This document shows, in pieces, positions 1-5,051 of a stretch of 5,051 bases of DNA. A program made the position numbers and the translations under genes. A model generated the notes under the pieces. It was not told the DNA's origin and made no database searches. It saw only the letters and a list, made by a program, of their open reading frames with translations. The stretch lies in NCBI RefSeq assembly GCF_004217445.1, contig NZ_SHKX01000007.1, positions 1-5,051 on the forward strand, read 5' to 3'. Every line of letters begins with the position of its first letter. The first letter of the stretch is position 1. The DNA is from Fluviicoccus keumensis. Its GTDB lineage: Bacteria; Pseudomonadota; Gammaproteobacteria; Pseudomonadales; Moraxellaceae.

Positions 1-96
1 ACGGGGAACATCCGCTGGCAGTTCAGCAACAACCCGGTCGGACTGGGTGGCGGGCAGTCCGGGGAGGTTCGCTTCTGCGTCCAGGTCGAACAGTAG
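1..96 (+). CDS. C-terminal end of a possible DUF11-type surface protein (5' end outside window)
   Basis: Frame 1 is open from the window edge to a TAG at 94-96, giving 31 residues that end in GEVRFCVQVEQ. The pattern IRWQF, then a Gly-rich turn (GLGGGQSG), then VRFCVQV looks like the last two beta strands of a bacterial Ig-like or DUF11-type repeat, which often end in G-x-V-x-F-x-V-x-V. It lies in the same orientation as the large repeat protein that starts about 220 bases downstream. Large repeat proteins of that kind often end in DUF11 domains, so this could be the tail of a tandem relative. That is inference from a short fragment: the stop codon and frame are directly visible, but the family assignment is tentative. 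A lone Cys sits in the last strand. There is no C-terminal membrane segment or sorting signal in the visible part. Confidence 0.6.
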   Translation, partial: TGNIRWQFSNNPVGLGGGQSGEVRFCVQVEQ

Positions 97-139
97 GAAT
101 CGACTGATTGAAACGGAGTTACTCATCATTTTATTTCTA

Positions 140-173
140 CCGTCTGTCTGTTGAGCCGGACAGACGGCCTTTC
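140..173 (+). terminator. Hairpin after the upstream gene, probable terminator
   Basis: CCGTCTGTC (140-148) and GACAGACGG (159-167) are perfect inverted repeats. The stem extends inward by a T-G wobble and a G-C pair to 11 bp, around the six-base loop TTGAGC (151-156). It lies 44 bases after the upstream stop codon. The tract after the stem is short (CCTTTC), so it is not an ideal intrinsic terminator. On the minus strand the hairpin would be followed by an A-rich sequence rather than a T-run, so it could only work for + strand transcripts. The perfect stem and its position support the call; the poor U-tract limits it. Confidence 0.6.
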
Positions 174-303
174 AGCATCTCTGCTCGTTAGCTTTCGACT
201 GTTTTTTATGGTTGTTCATTCGTAGAATCATTGTGACTCTCTTCACATTTCTTTGTTTCGACAAAGTGCCTTCTTTCTGAAGCGCAGAAAACTAATAAAA
301 GCT

Positions 304-308
304 AGGTG
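304..308 (+). promoter_or_regulatory. Ribosome binding site for the ATG at 316
   Basis: AGGTG at 304-308 matches the 3' part of the consensus TAAGGAGGTGAT, with seven bases between it and the ATG at 316. This decides the start used here. A competing site is GGAG at 346-349, eight bases before a TTG at 358. The in-frame ATG at 415 has only AAGG at 395-398, sixteen bases away, which is too far. Confidence 0.5.
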
Positions 309-315
309 CAACAGC

Positions 316-471
316 ATGGGTTTTTCGGGGTGGCTCTGGCTTCTGGGAGCGATAATCTTGTTGTGTACTTTTTTACTACAGTACAAATTACGGCAAGGTT
401 GCGGTTCCGTACATATGTGGTTCGGCATCGCGCTGATTGCAGCTCTCACGATAGGCACTCAGGCTTCGGCG
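316..471 (+). other. Export signal with an extra N-terminal hydrophobic segment (residues 1-52)
   Basis: Residues 5-21 (GWLWLLGAIILLCTFLL) are strongly hydrophobic. A short basic stretch with K24 and R26 follows, then a second hydrophobic core at residues 34-46 (MWFGIALIAALTI). The sequence then reads TQASA, giving a good signal peptidase I site after A52 (A-S-A, before LTIP). The second segment alone is a normal Sec signal, with YKLRQ as its basic n-region. The first segment makes the leader unusually long and could mean that the true start lies inside it, for example TTG 358, which gives a 38-residue signal containing K and R. Starting at M34 would leave no positive charge before the core. 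Confidence 0.75.
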
Positions 472-3400
472 CTCACTATTCCAGCGACGAAGGATCTCAG
501 TTGTGCCGGGACCCGTGATGGAAGTAACCTGAATTGTACCGCCGGAGAGTTTACGGTTGGTGCAACGTTCAGTGCGGCACCCGGAACCCCGCCATTCTGC
601 ATTGCCGGTCAGGATTTCAATTTTCAGGTCGACCTGACTTTGACGGGTAGTAACACCGACCGACAGGATGTAGCATTTTTTGTTGGCCAAACGGGTAATG
701 ACCCGCAGGTCAACGATGCAAGTAAACAGTGTTCTGTTGCCACGTTTCCCACCACCCCAAGCCCCTGGAAGGACAATGACGGTGATACCTGCGGGGATTA
801 TCTGGGCGGAGGAACCAGTACACAAACTATTAATGAAATCAAGGTCAAGTGCACCAGTGCCGTCAGCACGGGGTCACTCACGATCCCCTATACCCTGACC
901 TACTGGCAGAATAATGGAAATGTCTGTACCGGCCCCGGGAATGTAACGGCAGGTTCGAAATCGAAATGTAATGCCAGCACCACGGCAGCCGTATCGGGTA
1001 CTGTGGCAGTCAATGTCGGTACCTATGTTGATGTTACGAAGCAAACAACACCTGATGGTGACACCCAGAGCTTCAGCTATACTGCAACAGGCCCTTCCGG
1101 TACAAAAGTAGTTGCTTTAACCGGAGCAACACTGGCACCTAACTCGGCGACCGGTGGTATCTATACTCCGGCATTGCTTTCGTCGGCCACCAACACGGTA
1201 ACGGTCTCCATCAAGGATGGAGAAACCGTCAGGTTCTATCTGACGGCCTTACCAACCAACCAGACGTTGTCCATTACCGAGGCTCAAACAAACGGCTGGG
1301 ATCCTACTGCCTCAATTAGTTGCGCCGCAGTAACGGGTTCACCAACTTTATCATCCTCCAACAGCACAAGAACTATTACAGCCGTTCTGAATGAAACTAA
1401 CAATGCGGCTGCCTGTACGGTCACCAACACCAAAAAGGCCCGGGTTTCGCTTGTCAAGAGTGTAGGTGGTCGTATAGTTGCAGCGGATCAGTTCAATGTG
1501 GCTATCTCCGGACCGGGAAGTAGTTCACTGACTGACATCTCCAATAATGCTCTTACTGCTACTGCCGTTGGGGTCACTACATCAGGTAGTACGACAGGCA
1601 ATTATACAAATGCCACCAATCCGACGTTTTACGCCCCGGGCAATCAGTCCCTTACGTTCACGGATGCCATGGCGGCAGGTAGCACCTCCACAATTAGTGA
1701 ATACGATACGCGGCTGACATGTACCAATGCCTTTACGGGTACGGGCGCAACATCCAACGCCAGCCTGCCGAATAATCAAAGCACCACCACGGCCACCTTT
1801 ACTCCGGCGCCGGGTGATGACATTACCTGTACTTATACAAATACGCCCAAGCCACGGATTACTTTCCAGAAAGCCATTGCCGCGACGGGGGGAGGGCGGG
1901 TCAGCGCTACTGACCAGTTTGCGCTGACCAATGGCGGAACCACCGGTACGACAACAGGTACGGGATCCACGGTCAGTTCTTCTGCGCTTCTATATATAGG
2001 TACAGCCGGTACGGCAATGACGCTGTCGGAGGCGGCAGCAGGGACTACCGATCTGGCCAATTACACAGGCAGCATCAGTTGCACCAACAGCACAGCCGGC
2101 TCGGCTACCGTCCTGCCCAATGGCACGGGCACCAGTTTCAGCCTGACCCCGGCCAACCGCGATGTAATCAGTTGTACCCTGACCAACACCCGCAAGTCGG
2201 CAACCCTGACTTTGCGCAAGACATGGTCTCAGGCCACGGTAAATGATGCTGTTAATGTCAGTGCAACCGGAGTCAACAGCCGGACTTTCGCTTCCGTCGC
2301 CAATACCGTCAGCGAAACGGATACCGATGCGACGACCGTGACCGTATATGCCGGTGAAACCGTCGGTCTGGCGGAAGCGTTCACCACCGGCTTGTCCGCC
2401 CGCTATAACAAGGCGCTGGCCTGTACCGGTAACGGTGCGTTGACCTATACCGCCAACACCCTGTCCGGAAGCCTGGTAGTCAGCAATCTGGACAACGCCA
2501 TTACCTGTACATTCACCAACACCCGCCTGCCGACCCTGACCGTCCGCAAGATCAGCAATGGTGATGTCGGCTCCTTTGTTTTCCCGGCAGGCACCAACGG
2601 ATACCCCGGTGAAACCATTACCACGGCCACCAGCGGTACGGCGGTCAGCGGCACGCTTGTGCCTCTGGCGGCAGCGGCAACGTCCACGGCGATCAGCGAG
2701 ACGGTTCCGGCAGGCTATTTGCTGACGGCGGCGAGTTGTACCGGAATGGGGGCGGGCGGAACGGCAACGCTGGTCGGCAATACTCTGACGTTGGACGCCG
2801 CGGCAACGGCTTCTGGTTCGAATATTGTCTGTACGTTCACCAATACCAAGATGCCGACGCTCATCCTGCGTAAAACCAGTAATGGCGGTCTCGGCACTTT
2901 CGGTTTTGCTTTGGGCAACACCATCCAAGCCACCGGTAGCATCACCACGACTTCTGCCGGGGTTGCACAGCAGGTTGACGGAGACAGTGTAACGGCAGGG
3001 ACCCAAGCCTACACGGTTGCCGCGACCGGAACAGCCGTCACCATCAATGAGAACAGCCTGCCTTCAGGCTGGAGTCTGGCAGGGGCGACCTGTACCAACT
3101 CAGGTGGTACCACGGTTGGCAGCCTGGCGGGTACGACGTATACCATTCCTTCCGGCAATGTGACCTCCGGTGAGGTCTTTACATGTACCTTCTTTAACAA
3201 CAAGGTACCCACAGTCAGGGTCCAGAAGGTTACGACCGGTGGTGTAGGTGGCCCGTTCTCATTTGCCCAGACCAACCTGTCGGCAACGCTTTCGTCTATT
3301 ACAACGGTTACCGCCGGTGTGGCCGCGCCGGTTTCTCCAACGGCTGTTACCGTCACGACTACCGGTGCGGACGTAACATTGACCGAAACACCGGCTTCGG

Positions 3401-5051
3401 GTTTCGAGCTGTCCACGGCCGCTTGTACCGATGCCAACAGTGCAGTAACCGGTAATACGGGCAGTTTCGGCAGTCTGGCTTCGAATGTGCTGACTATTCC
3501 GGCGACTCGCATTGTCAATGGCGCCGATATCACTTGCGTGTTTACCAACCGCAAGACCGCGCAGTTGACCCTGCGGAAGTCATGGACGAATGCGATCGTC
3601 AATAATGCCGTGTCGATCACCAGCACTGGCGGTACGGCCAATCCGTCGCTGGCATCGACGGCGAATACAGCCACGGAAACCGATGTTGCCACGGCTGTTA
3701 CGGTCTATGCCGGTGAGACCCTGACCTTCAGCGAAAGCTTTACGACAGGCAGTTCAGCCAATTACACCTCGACGTTGACATGTACCGGCGCGGCGGACAG
3801 CAATCCGAGCGATGGATTGACCGTGAATGCTGCGGATACAGCCATTACTTGTACCTATGCCAATGTGCGCAAGTCCGCGAATCTGACACTGCAAAAGACG
3901 TGGGTAAACGCAAAGCTGAATGACGCTGTGAATGTCACGGCCACTGGGCTGACGACCTTGGCTTCGACGGCCAACACCGCTTCGGAAACAGACGCTGCAG
4001 CTGTTCAGACGGTCTATGCCGGTGACGTGATCACCCTCGGCGAAAGCTTTACCACGGGCAGCGCCGCGAACTACACCAGTTCGTTGGCCTGTACCGGCAC
4101 GACGGGACTGTCGGGAAACACCCTGACGGTGGGTGCGACGGATACGCCGATCACCTGTACGCAAACGAACAGCCGCATCGCGAAGTCGGTGACCCTGCGC
4201 AAGTCGTGGGTGAACGCAAAGCTGAACGACGCCGTCAGTGTCACGGCTACCGGCCTGACCAGCCTGTCTGCTGTAGCGGATACCGCGACCGAGATTGATG
4301 CTGGCAGCGCCCAGACAGTGTACGCCGGTGACGTGATCACCCTCGGCGAAAGCTTCACCACGGGCAGTGCGTCGAACTACACCAGCTCGCTGGCCTGTAC
4401 CGGCACGACCGGGCTGTCGGGGAATATCCTGACGGTGGGTGCGACGGACACGCCGATCACCTGTACGCAAACGAACAGCCGTATTGCCAAGTCGGTGACG
4501 CTGCAAAAGACCTGGGTGAATGCCAAGGTCAATGATGCGGTGAACGTGACAGCAACGGGTTTGACGACCTTGGCCTCGACCGCCAATACCGCCAGTGAAA
4601 CCGATGCGGGCAGTGCGCAGACGGTTTACGCCGGTGACGTGATCACCCTCGGCGAAAGCTTCACGACCGGCAGTGCGGCGAACTACACCAGCTCGCTGGC
4701 GTGTACCGGGACAACCGGCCTGTCGGGAAACGCCCTGACGGTGGGTGCGACGGATACGCCGATCACCTGTACGCAAACCAACAGCCGGAAATCGGTCAAC
4801 CTGACGCTGCGCAAGACCTGGGTGAACGCGAAGCTGAACGATGCGGTGAGTGTGACGGCAACCGGATTGACCAGCCTGGCGTCGGTGGCGAATACCGCCA
4901 ATGAAACCGATGCCGGCGTTGTGCAAACCGTCTATGCGGGCGAAGCCATCACCTTGGGTGAAACCTTCACCACGGGCAGCGCCGCGAACTACACGGCATC
5001 GCTGACTTGTACCGGCAACGCCACGGCGCTGGCGGGCAGTGTGCTGACGGT
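316..5051 (+). CDS. Giant secreted multi-domain repeat protein with SpaA/CnaB-like prealbumin-fold repeats (3' end outside window)
   Basis: Frame 1 is open from after the TAG at 223-225 to the window end; I translated it codon by codon and found no stop, giving at least 1578 residues from the ATG at 316. Order: hydrophobic leader (1-52), unique Cys-rich domain (53-235), then repeat domains D1-D12. The domain motifs (LRKTW or VRKIS at the start, ISETVPAGY or LGESFTTG in the middle, CTFTNT at the end) resemble SpaA-like prealbumin-fold repeats of bacterial surface proteins. Each complete domain has Lys, an acid and Asn in the order used by CnaB isopeptide domains, plus two Cys. The likely role is a long, rigid, exported stalk or adhesin; this is inferred from architecture alone. 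No enzymatic motif, sorting signal or outer-membrane anchor is visible, but the C-terminus is missing. Composition shifts along the gene, from about 47-52% GC in the early repeats to about 60% in the late ones. The start codon is uncertain (316, 358 TTG or 415). Confidence 0.92.
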   Translation, partial: MGFSGWLWLLGAIILLCTFLLQYKLRQGCGSVHMWFGIALIAALTIGTQASALTIPATKDLSCAGTRDGSNLNCTAGEFTVGATFSAAPGTPPFCIAGQDFNFQVDLTLTGSNTDRQDVAFFVGQTGNDPQVNDASKQCSVATFPTTPSPWKDNDGDTCGDYLGGGTSTQTINEIKVKCTSAVSTGSLTIPYTLTYWQNNGNVCTGPGNVTAGSKSKCNASTTAAVSGTVAVNVGTYVDVTKQTTPDGDTQSFSYTATGPSGTKVVALTGATLAPNSATGGIYTPALLSSATNTVTVSIKDGETVRFYLTALPTNQTLSITEAQTNGWDPTASISCAAVTGSPTLSSSNSTRTITAVLNETNNAAACTVTNTKKARVSLVKSVGGRIVAADQFNVAISGPGSSSLTDISNNALTATAVGVTTSGSTTGNYTNATNPTFYAPGNQSLTFTDAMAAGSTSTISEYDTRLTCTNAFTGTGATSNASLPNNQSTTTATFTPAPGDDITCTYTNTPKPRITFQKAIAATGGGRVSATDQFALTNGGTTGTTTGTGSTVSSSALLYIGTAGTAMTLSEAAAGTTDLANYTGSISCTNSTAGSATVLPNGTGTSFSLTPANRDVISCTLTNTRKSATLTLRKTWSQATVNDAVNVSATGVNSRTFASVANTVSETDTDATTVTVYAGETVGLAEAFTTGLSARYNKALACTGNGALTYTANTLSGSLVVSNLDNAITCTFTNTRLPTLTVRKISNGDVGSFVFPAGTNGYPGETITTATSGTAVSGTLVPLAAAATSTAISETVPAGYLLTAASCTGMGAGGTATLVGNTLTLDAAATASGSNIVCTFTNTKMPTLILRKTSNGGLGTFGFALGNTIQATGSITTTSAGVAQQVDGDSVTAGTQAYTVAATGTAVTINENSLPSGWSLAGATCTNSGGTTVGSLAGTTYTIPSGNVTSGEVFTCTFFNNKVPTVRVQKVTTGGVGGPFSFAQTNLSATLSSITTVTAGVAAPVSPTAVTVTTTGADVTLTETPASGFELSTAACTDANSAVTGNTGSFGSLASNVLTIPATRIVNGADITCVFTNRKTAQLTLRKSWTNAIVNNAVSITSTGGTANPSLASTANTATETDVATAVTVYAGETLTFSESFTTGSSANYTSTLTCTGAADSNPSDGLTVNAADTAITCTYANVRKSANLTLQKTWVNAKLNDAVNVTATGLTTLASTANTASETDAAAVQTVYAGDVITLGESFTTGSAANYTSSLACTGTTGLSGNTLTVGATDTPITCTQTNSRIAKSVTLRKSWVNAKLNDAVSVTATGLTSLSAVADTATEIDAGSAQTVYAGDVITLGESFTTGSASNYTSSLACTGTTGLSGNILTVGATDTPITCTQTNSRIAKSVTLQKTWVNAKVNDAVNVTATGLTTLASTANTASETDAGSAQTVYAGDVITLGESFTTGSAANYTSSLACTGTTGLSGNALTVGATDTPITCTQTNSRKSVNLTLRKTWVNAKLNDAVSVTATGLTSLASVANTANETDAGVVQTVYAGEAITLGETFTTGSAANYTASLTCTGNATALAGSVLT
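472..1020 (+). other. Unique N-terminal Cys-rich domain (residues 53-235)
   Basis: This segment does not follow the repeat plan of the rest of the protein. It has eight Cys (residues 63, 74, 95, 139, 159, 179, 204, 218), an even number that suits disulfide pairing in the periplasm or outside the cell. An acidic loop, WKDNDGDTCGDYLGGG, lies around residues 150-165 and resembles short D-x-D-G-D calcium-binding loops; metal binding is inference. Hydrophobic alternation such as FNFQVDLTLTG and LTIPYTLTYW suggests a beta sandwich. I recognise the pattern as like the N-terminal domains that precede repeats in large DUF11-type proteins, but I cannot give it a family name with confidence. As the first mature domain it may be distal on the stalk and is the best candidate for a binding function. 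Confidence 0.6.
1021..2196 (+). repeat. Repeat domains D1-D3, divergent (residues 236-627)
   Basis: These are three prealbumin-like domains of 140, 138 and 114 residues, with boundaries at 1021-1440, 1441-1854 and 1855-2196. D1 has K242, E322, Cys 336/367 and N371, ending CTVTNTK. D2 has K381, Cys 469/505 and N509, ending CTYTNT; its middle acid appears to be D450 (FTDAMAAG aligned with LGESFTTG). D3 has K519, E572, Cys 589/620 and N624, ending CTLTNTR. Both D2 and D3 contain a G-G-R-[IV]-x-A-x-D-Q-F motif after the first strand, so these two are closer to each other than to the rest. Sequence identity is otherwise low, which suggests an old duplication. The DNA has lower GC than the later repeats. 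Confidence 0.7.
2197..2529 (+). repeat. Repeat domain D4, first copy of the KTW-type domain (residues 628-738)
   Basis: D4 opens with LTLRKTW and contains VNDAVNVSATG, a TVYAGETV strand and LAEAFTTG, and ends CTFTNTR. K635, E687, Cys 703/731 and N735 are in the common order. It belongs with D8-D12 (same KTW/KSW opening and YAG...FTTG core), although three domains of another subtype lie between. Similarity to D8 is clear at protein level, for example TVYAGET in both. Confidence 0.7.
2530..3555 (+). repeat. Repeat domains D5-D7, SpaA-like subtype (residues 739-1080)
   Basis: These are domains of 108, 118 and 116 residues at 2530-2853, 2854-3207 and 3208-3555. Each starts P-T-[LV] followed by a strand ending in Lys (VRKIS, LRKTS, VQKVT) and has a G-F-x-F-like strand. 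Each then has the typical E-T-x-P-A-G-[YF] turn or a variant: SETVPAGYLL in D5, NENSLPSGW in D6, TETPASGFEL in D7. They end in C-[TV]-F-x-N. The triads are K745/E795/N843, K853/E912/N961 and K971/E1024/N1078, and the Cys pairs are 808/839, 926/957 and 1037/1074. The SETVPAGY turn is the clearest match in the protein to SpaA/CnaB domains, where the Glu catalyses a Lys-Asn bond. Confidence 0.75.
3556..3873 (+). repeat. Repeat domain D8, transitional KTW-type domain (residues 1081-1186)
   Basis: D8 opens LTLRKSW and contains TVYAGETL and FSESFTTGSSANYTS, and ends CTYANVRK. K1088, E1140, Cys 1156/1179 and N1183 fit the common plan. The distance from its Trp codon (3583) to that of D9 (3901) is 318 bases, not 306, so it lies just outside the strictly periodic array. 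At nucleotide level it has diverged from D9-D12. Confidence 0.7.
3874..5051 (+). repeat. Tandem array D9-D12 with an exact 306-bp (102-residue) period
   Basis: The Trp codons of the four units lie at 3901, 4207, 4513 and 4819, exactly 306 bases apart. The block beginning GGTGACGTGATCACC starts at 4021, 4327 and 4633, with the diverged equivalent at 4939. Each complete unit has L-[QR]-K-[TS]-W-VNAK, TVYAGDVITLGESFTTG, LACTGTTGLSGN and ITCTQTNSR. The triads are K1194/E1243/N1285, K1296/E1345/N1387 and K1398/E1447/N1489; D12 has K1500 and E1549 and runs off the window before its Asn. Cys pairs are 1259/1281, 1361/1383 and 1463/1485, and D12 has Cys 1565. Codon-level comparison of the second halves (52 codons) gives about 90-92% nucleotide identity among D9-D11, a sign of recent duplication or conversion. 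Copy number is likely to vary between strains, and the array is prone to assembly collapse. Confidence 0.9.

Larger units (their letters stand above)
97..315. other. AT-rich intergenic gap between the two surface-protein genes
   Basis: No convincing gene lies here. Bases 181-300 are only about 36-38% GC by hand count, against roughly 50-60% in the flanking coding sequence. Contents seen are a hairpin at 140-167 (listed separately), a T-run at 202-207 and a possible -10 hexamer TAGAAT at 223-228 (five of six matches to TATAAT). I found no good -35 at 16-18 bases from that hexamer, so the promoter call is weak. Frame 1 has a TAG at 223-225, which sets the upstream limit for the start of the next gene. 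Confidence 0.6.

Noticed and set aside
202..207. T-run that might mark a second terminator
   Set aside because: No stable stem precedes it; only a four-base AGCA/TGCT pairing at 174-185 is nearby, and it is separated from the T-run by about 16 bases.
388..825. 145-residue minus-strand open frame opposite the signal and head domain
   Set aside because: The + strand frame here encodes a clear signal peptide and a Cys-patterned domain; the antisense product has no recognisable features.
1990..1999. CTATATATAG palindrome inside D3, resembling a -10 element
   Set aside because: It is in frame as part of LLYIG, has no -35-like hexamer at a suitable distance, and no gene start follows in sense or antisense.
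1990..3006. 338-residue open frame on the minus strand
   Set aside because: It is antisense to D3-D6, low-complexity and Arg/Gly/Gln-rich with no family resemblance, while the + strand frame has consistent domain structure throughout.
3009..3692. 227-residue Val/Ala-rich minus-strand open frame that looks membrane-like
   Set aside because: The hydrophobic look comes from reading Thr/Asn-rich + strand codons backwards (ACC/AAC become GGT/GTT); shorter frames opposite D9-D12 show the same effect in repeated copies.
4004..4013. TTCAGACGGT, one base off the reverse complement of a neisserial uptake core
   Set aside because: It encodes VQTV within the repeat, and the equivalent positions in the other units differ (GCGCAGACGGTT, CCAGACAGTG), so it is most simply explained as a codon coincidence.
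3754..4926. 390-residue open frame on the minus strand with an internal repeat pattern
   Set aside because: It lies opposite the 306-bp array; its repeats merely mirror those of the + strand gene, and its Arg/Gly/His-rich product has no recognisable domain. It is open because the + strand codon use avoids the relevant trinucleotides.
3874..5051. Could the regular array be a CRISPR or a non-coding satellite?
   Set aside because: The period is 306 bp, a multiple of three, with substitutions mainly synonymous and the reading frame kept; these are protein repeats.

Overview
The window carries essentially one gene. It is a very long secreted repeat protein on the + strand that starts near base 316 and stays open, without an in-frame stop, to the end of the window (at least 1578 residues, 3' end missing). 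The last 32 codons of another CDS precede it at bases 1-96, on the same strand. Between them is an AT-rich gap of about 220 bases holding one hairpin, probably the terminator of the upstream gene. I see no RNA genes, insertion sequences, CRISPR arrays or genes on the minus strand.

The big protein opens with a Sec-type export signal that has an unusual second hydrophobic stretch before it. A unique Cys-rich domain follows (residues 53-235). After that come at least twelve beta-rich domains of 100-140 residues. All eleven complete domains follow one plan: a first strand ending in Lys, an acidic residue in the middle (Glu in ten, Asp in one), a first Cys, and a last strand with a second Cys exactly four residues before an Asn (C-x3-N). 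This matches the SpaA/CnaB prealbumin-like fold and its Lys-Glu-Asn isopeptide triad, with an added Cys pair. The first seven domains are divergent. The last four (D9-D12) form a strict 306-bp tandem repeat with blocks of about 90% nucleotide identity.

The tail of the upstream gene looks like the final strands of a DUF11-type surface domain. The two genes may therefore be tandem relatives in a locus for large surface proteins, though this rests on only 31 residues.

Organism: the Sec signal without visible Gram-positive features, the Thr/Ala/Asn-rich Cys-paired repeats and a coding GC of roughly 50-60% suggest a member of the Pseudomonadota. The terminator stem holds a partial match to a Neisseriaceae uptake-sequence core, which is only a weak hint. 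I cannot name the genus. The protein's role is inferred to be a long, mechanically stable, surface-exposed or secreted stalk or adhesin. Nothing in the window shows a ligand, an enzyme activity or an anchoring mechanism, and the anchor would lie beyond the 3' edge.
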